A stretch of 64,000 nucleotides of DNA, from contig NZ_KB892279.1 of the NCBI RefSeq assembly GCF_000373745.1, positions 94,825 through 158,824 on the forward strand, read 5' to 3'. A model generated the notes under the pieces. That model did no database searches, was not told the DNA's origin, and saw nothing but the letters and a program-made list of their open reading frames with translations. Both the position numbers and the translations under genes were made by a program. The DNA is from Oligella ureolytica DSM 18253 (GTDB lineage Bacteria > Pseudomonadota > Gammaproteobacteria > Burkholderiales > Burkholderiaceae_B). This document shows, one piece after another, positions 62,452 to 64,000 of this stretch; position 1 is the stretch's first letter, and each line of letters opens with the position of its first letter.

Positions 62452-63732
62452 CTAATAAAAAGGCCAAATCATAGGTACAACAAATACGCAAAGTATGAGT
62501 TGAATGATTAAAATTGGCACACCATTTTTGATATAGTCAGTAAATTTATAATTACCCGGGCCATAGATCATGGTGTTAGGCGGTGATCCTACAGGCGATG
62601 CATAGGCTGCATTGGCGGCAATACACACAGTCATCAAGATAGCTTTTGGATCAGCTCCCAGACTAACTGACAACACCAAACCGATCGGTGCCATTAATGC
62701 GGCTGCGGCAGTATTAGACATAATGGAGGTCAATAGCGCAGTGACTACAAAGATAACCGCAGTAATCACATAAGGCCCGCCCGTTTCACCGATTAAACCC
62801 AGGACAAAGTCAGCAATCATCACTGCCGCGCCCGTTTGATCCAAAGCGGTTGCCAATGGCATCATGGCAGCGACCAGAATGATGGTCGATAAATCCAATG
62901 ACTGAAAGGCCTGTTTTTCTGTCATCGTACCGGTGATCACAATAATTAGCGCTCCGATCACAGAAACAATATGCAGTGGGATACCGATCTGCTTTTCAAA
63001 AACCATGAAAAACACGGCTAATGCAAGCACGGAAACGGAAATAATTTGCTTTACTGGCGTGTGGTTAGGATTGTTTTCACCCTCTTCACTACTTGCCTTG
63101 AACATCTCAACATCCAGCTCGCCCTTGCGATCAGGAATCAATTTACGACCGATGGTCATCATATAAATAGTAGCAATTAGGGTTAATGGTATCCCTACAT
63201 AGGCAAACTCAAAGAATCCAAATCCTTCGACCCCTTGATTTTCCATCACTCCTTGTACTGCGAGGTTACCGTTGGTACCTACTAAGGTAATCATTCCACC
63301 AAATGCCGATGCATAGGCTAAAGGCATTAAAAATTGGGAATTAGAATAGCCTGCACTTGCTGCAATGACCATCACGATGGGCATCATCACTGCAGTCGTA
63401 CTGGTATTTGATAAAAACGCAGATAACAACGCTGTAATCAGCATAATCGCAAACAGCAGCTGCTTCTCAGTTTTAGCAAACCGGATGATTAAACCACCAA
63501 TCTTTTTGGCAACCCCCGTTTCAAATAAGGAAGCACCAATAACAAACATACCGGTAATTAAAATCACCACATTATTGGTAAATCCTGAAAACGCAACTTT
63601 CGCATCAATCACCCCGGTCACATACAAAAGAACCGTTGTAAGCATTGCAGTAACCGCCACTGGGAGCTTTTCTGTTAGAAACAGAATCGCTGCAAGCAGA
63701 AGTATGAGTATCGTAATTAAAGCCGGTGACAT
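62452..63732 (-). CDS. DASS/SLC13-family anion (dicarboxylate or sulfate) transporter
   Basis: The 426-residue protein has about 11-12 helices and two SNT motifs (SNTSTTAVMMP near 108 and SNTAAAALMAP near 340), the Na+/substrate sites of the divalent anion:Na+ symporter family. The N-terminus (ITILILLLAAILFLTEKLPVA) looks complete. Substrates in this family include C4-dicarboxylates, citrate and sulfate; the exact one is unknown. Only about 6 bp separate its ATG from the end of an IS3-family element, so its native promoter and ribosome-binding site have been cut off. Confidence 0.85.
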   Translation of the reverse strand: MSPALITILILLLAAILFLTEKLPVAVTAMLTTVLLYVTGVIDAKVAFSGFTNNVVILITGMFVIGASLFETGVAKKIGGLIIRFAKTEKQLLFAIMLITALLSAFLSNTSTTAVMMPIVMVIAASAGYSNSQFLMPLAYASAFGGMITLVGTNGNLAVQGVMENQGVEGFGFFEFAYVGIPLTLIATIYMMTIGRKLIPDRKGELDVEMFKASSEEGENNPNHTPVKQIISVSVLALAVFFMVFEKQIGIPLHIVSVIGALIIVITGTMTEKQAFQSLDLSTIILVAAMMPLATALDQTGAAVMIADFVLGLIGETGGPYVITAVIFVVTALLTSIMSNTAAAALMAPIGLVLSVSLGADPKAILMTVCIAANAAYASPVGSPPNTMIYGPGNYKFTDYIKNGVPILIIQLILCVFVVPMIWPFY

Positions 63733-63738
63733 AATATA

Positions 63739-64000
63739 TTAACCGCCCCGAGTATATCGGAGAGTGGATTGCTTGAGTCAGGCAACTTTGTCTGACTCAG
63801 TAAGACTATCATAGTATCGTCTCTCAAACTCAAAAGGCGACACATAACCAATCGTACTATGAATGCGAGTTTTGTTAAACCAATCGACCCATTCAAGGGT
63901 TGCTAATTCAACATCACACGCATCCCGCCACTGCTGTTTTAAATATTCAATCACCTCTGTTTTATAAAGCCCGTTAACCGTTTCAGCCAATGCATTATCG
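63739..64000 (-). mobile_element. IS3-family insertion sequence, right end (continues beyond window)
   Basis: The outer end reads TTAACCGCCCCGAGTATATC, close to the TGAACCGCCCCG terminal inverted repeat of IS3-group elements, and the transposase gene reads toward it. The other end and target duplication lie outside the window. It borders the DASS transporter start codon. Confidence 0.8.
63778..64000 (-). CDS. IS3-family transposase (OrfB), C-terminal part, cut by window edge
   Basis: The last 74 codons are seen. The end shows the IS3 OrfB signature: DNALAETVNGLYKTEVI, EWVDWFNKTRIHSTIGYVSP and FERRYY. The DDE catalytic Glu lies in or just before the visible ETVNG segment. The frame runs off the window at its 5' end, so whether the element is intact, and whether OrfA and a frameshift are present, cannot be judged. 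Confidence 0.9.
   Translation of the reverse strand, partial: DNALAETVNGLYKTEVIEYLKQQWRDACDVELATLEWVDWFNKTRIHSTIGYVSPFEFERRYYDSLTESDKVA

Overview
The window is a chromosomal segment of a heterotrophic betaproteobacterium, most likely a low-to-mid-GC member of Burkholderiales/Alcaligenaceae. I infer this from gene order: sucA-sucB-lpd followed by zapE, trxB/smr divergent from ftsK-lolA-rarA, tkt-gap-pgk with rsmE divergent, rluD-pgeF divergent from bamD, and a class I PHA operon ending in phaR. G+C looks to be in the mid-40s by eye; it was not computed. Almost everything is ordinary, densely packed core genome. No rRNA, tRNA or CRISPR array was seen.

Region by region. 1-9 kb: methylmalonate-semialdehyde dehydrogenase, a periplasmic di-haem cytochrome c peroxidase with a textbook FNR/ANR-type promoter, the PHA operon phaC-phaB-phaR, pgeF-rluD, and divergent bamD. 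9-20 kb: a DinG-family helicase, Tex, a YgjP-type metalloprotease, BenE, and the zapE-trpS-azlC-azlD run. 20-29 kb: the 2-oxoglutarate dehydrogenase operon and a first malic enzyme-phosphotransacetylase hybrid, then DoxX. 29-33 kb is the most accessory-looking part: a secreted barnase with an overlapping barstar, a small membrane-anchored protein, and three lipoproteins, two of which resemble SecDF P1-head domains. 33-41 kb: rarA, lolA, ftsK, trxB, smr, fumC. 41-54 kb: pgk, gap, tkt, rsmE, a barstar-like orphan, a second malic enzyme hybrid, an unrecognised protein, an aminotransferase, ubiD and trhP. 54-57 kb: a yqjD/yqjE/yqjK-like envelope-stress cluster and upp. 57.4-58.8 kb is a graveyard holding wrecks of a metallo-beta-lactamase-fold hydrolase and a divergent FtrA/GlxA-type regulator. 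58.9-64 kb: aceK, a PAP2 phosphatase, a glycosyltransferase-like protein, and a DASS anion transporter whose start codon is only about 6 bp from the end of an IS3-family element that runs off the window.

The metabolism fits growth on organic and amino acids. The genes cover TCA cycle steps (sucAB-lpd, fumC), glyoxylate-bypass control (aceK), two malic enzymes for pyruvate and NADPH, a lower glycolytic/gluconeogenic block, valine catabolism (mmsA), dicarboxylate and benzoate-type transport, and PHA storage that would consume the NADPH.

I did not find a clearly new multi-gene system. The strongest candidates for follow-up are the barnase/barstar pair with altered interface residues, the paired SecDF-head-like lipoproteins, and the IS3 insertion abutting the transporter.
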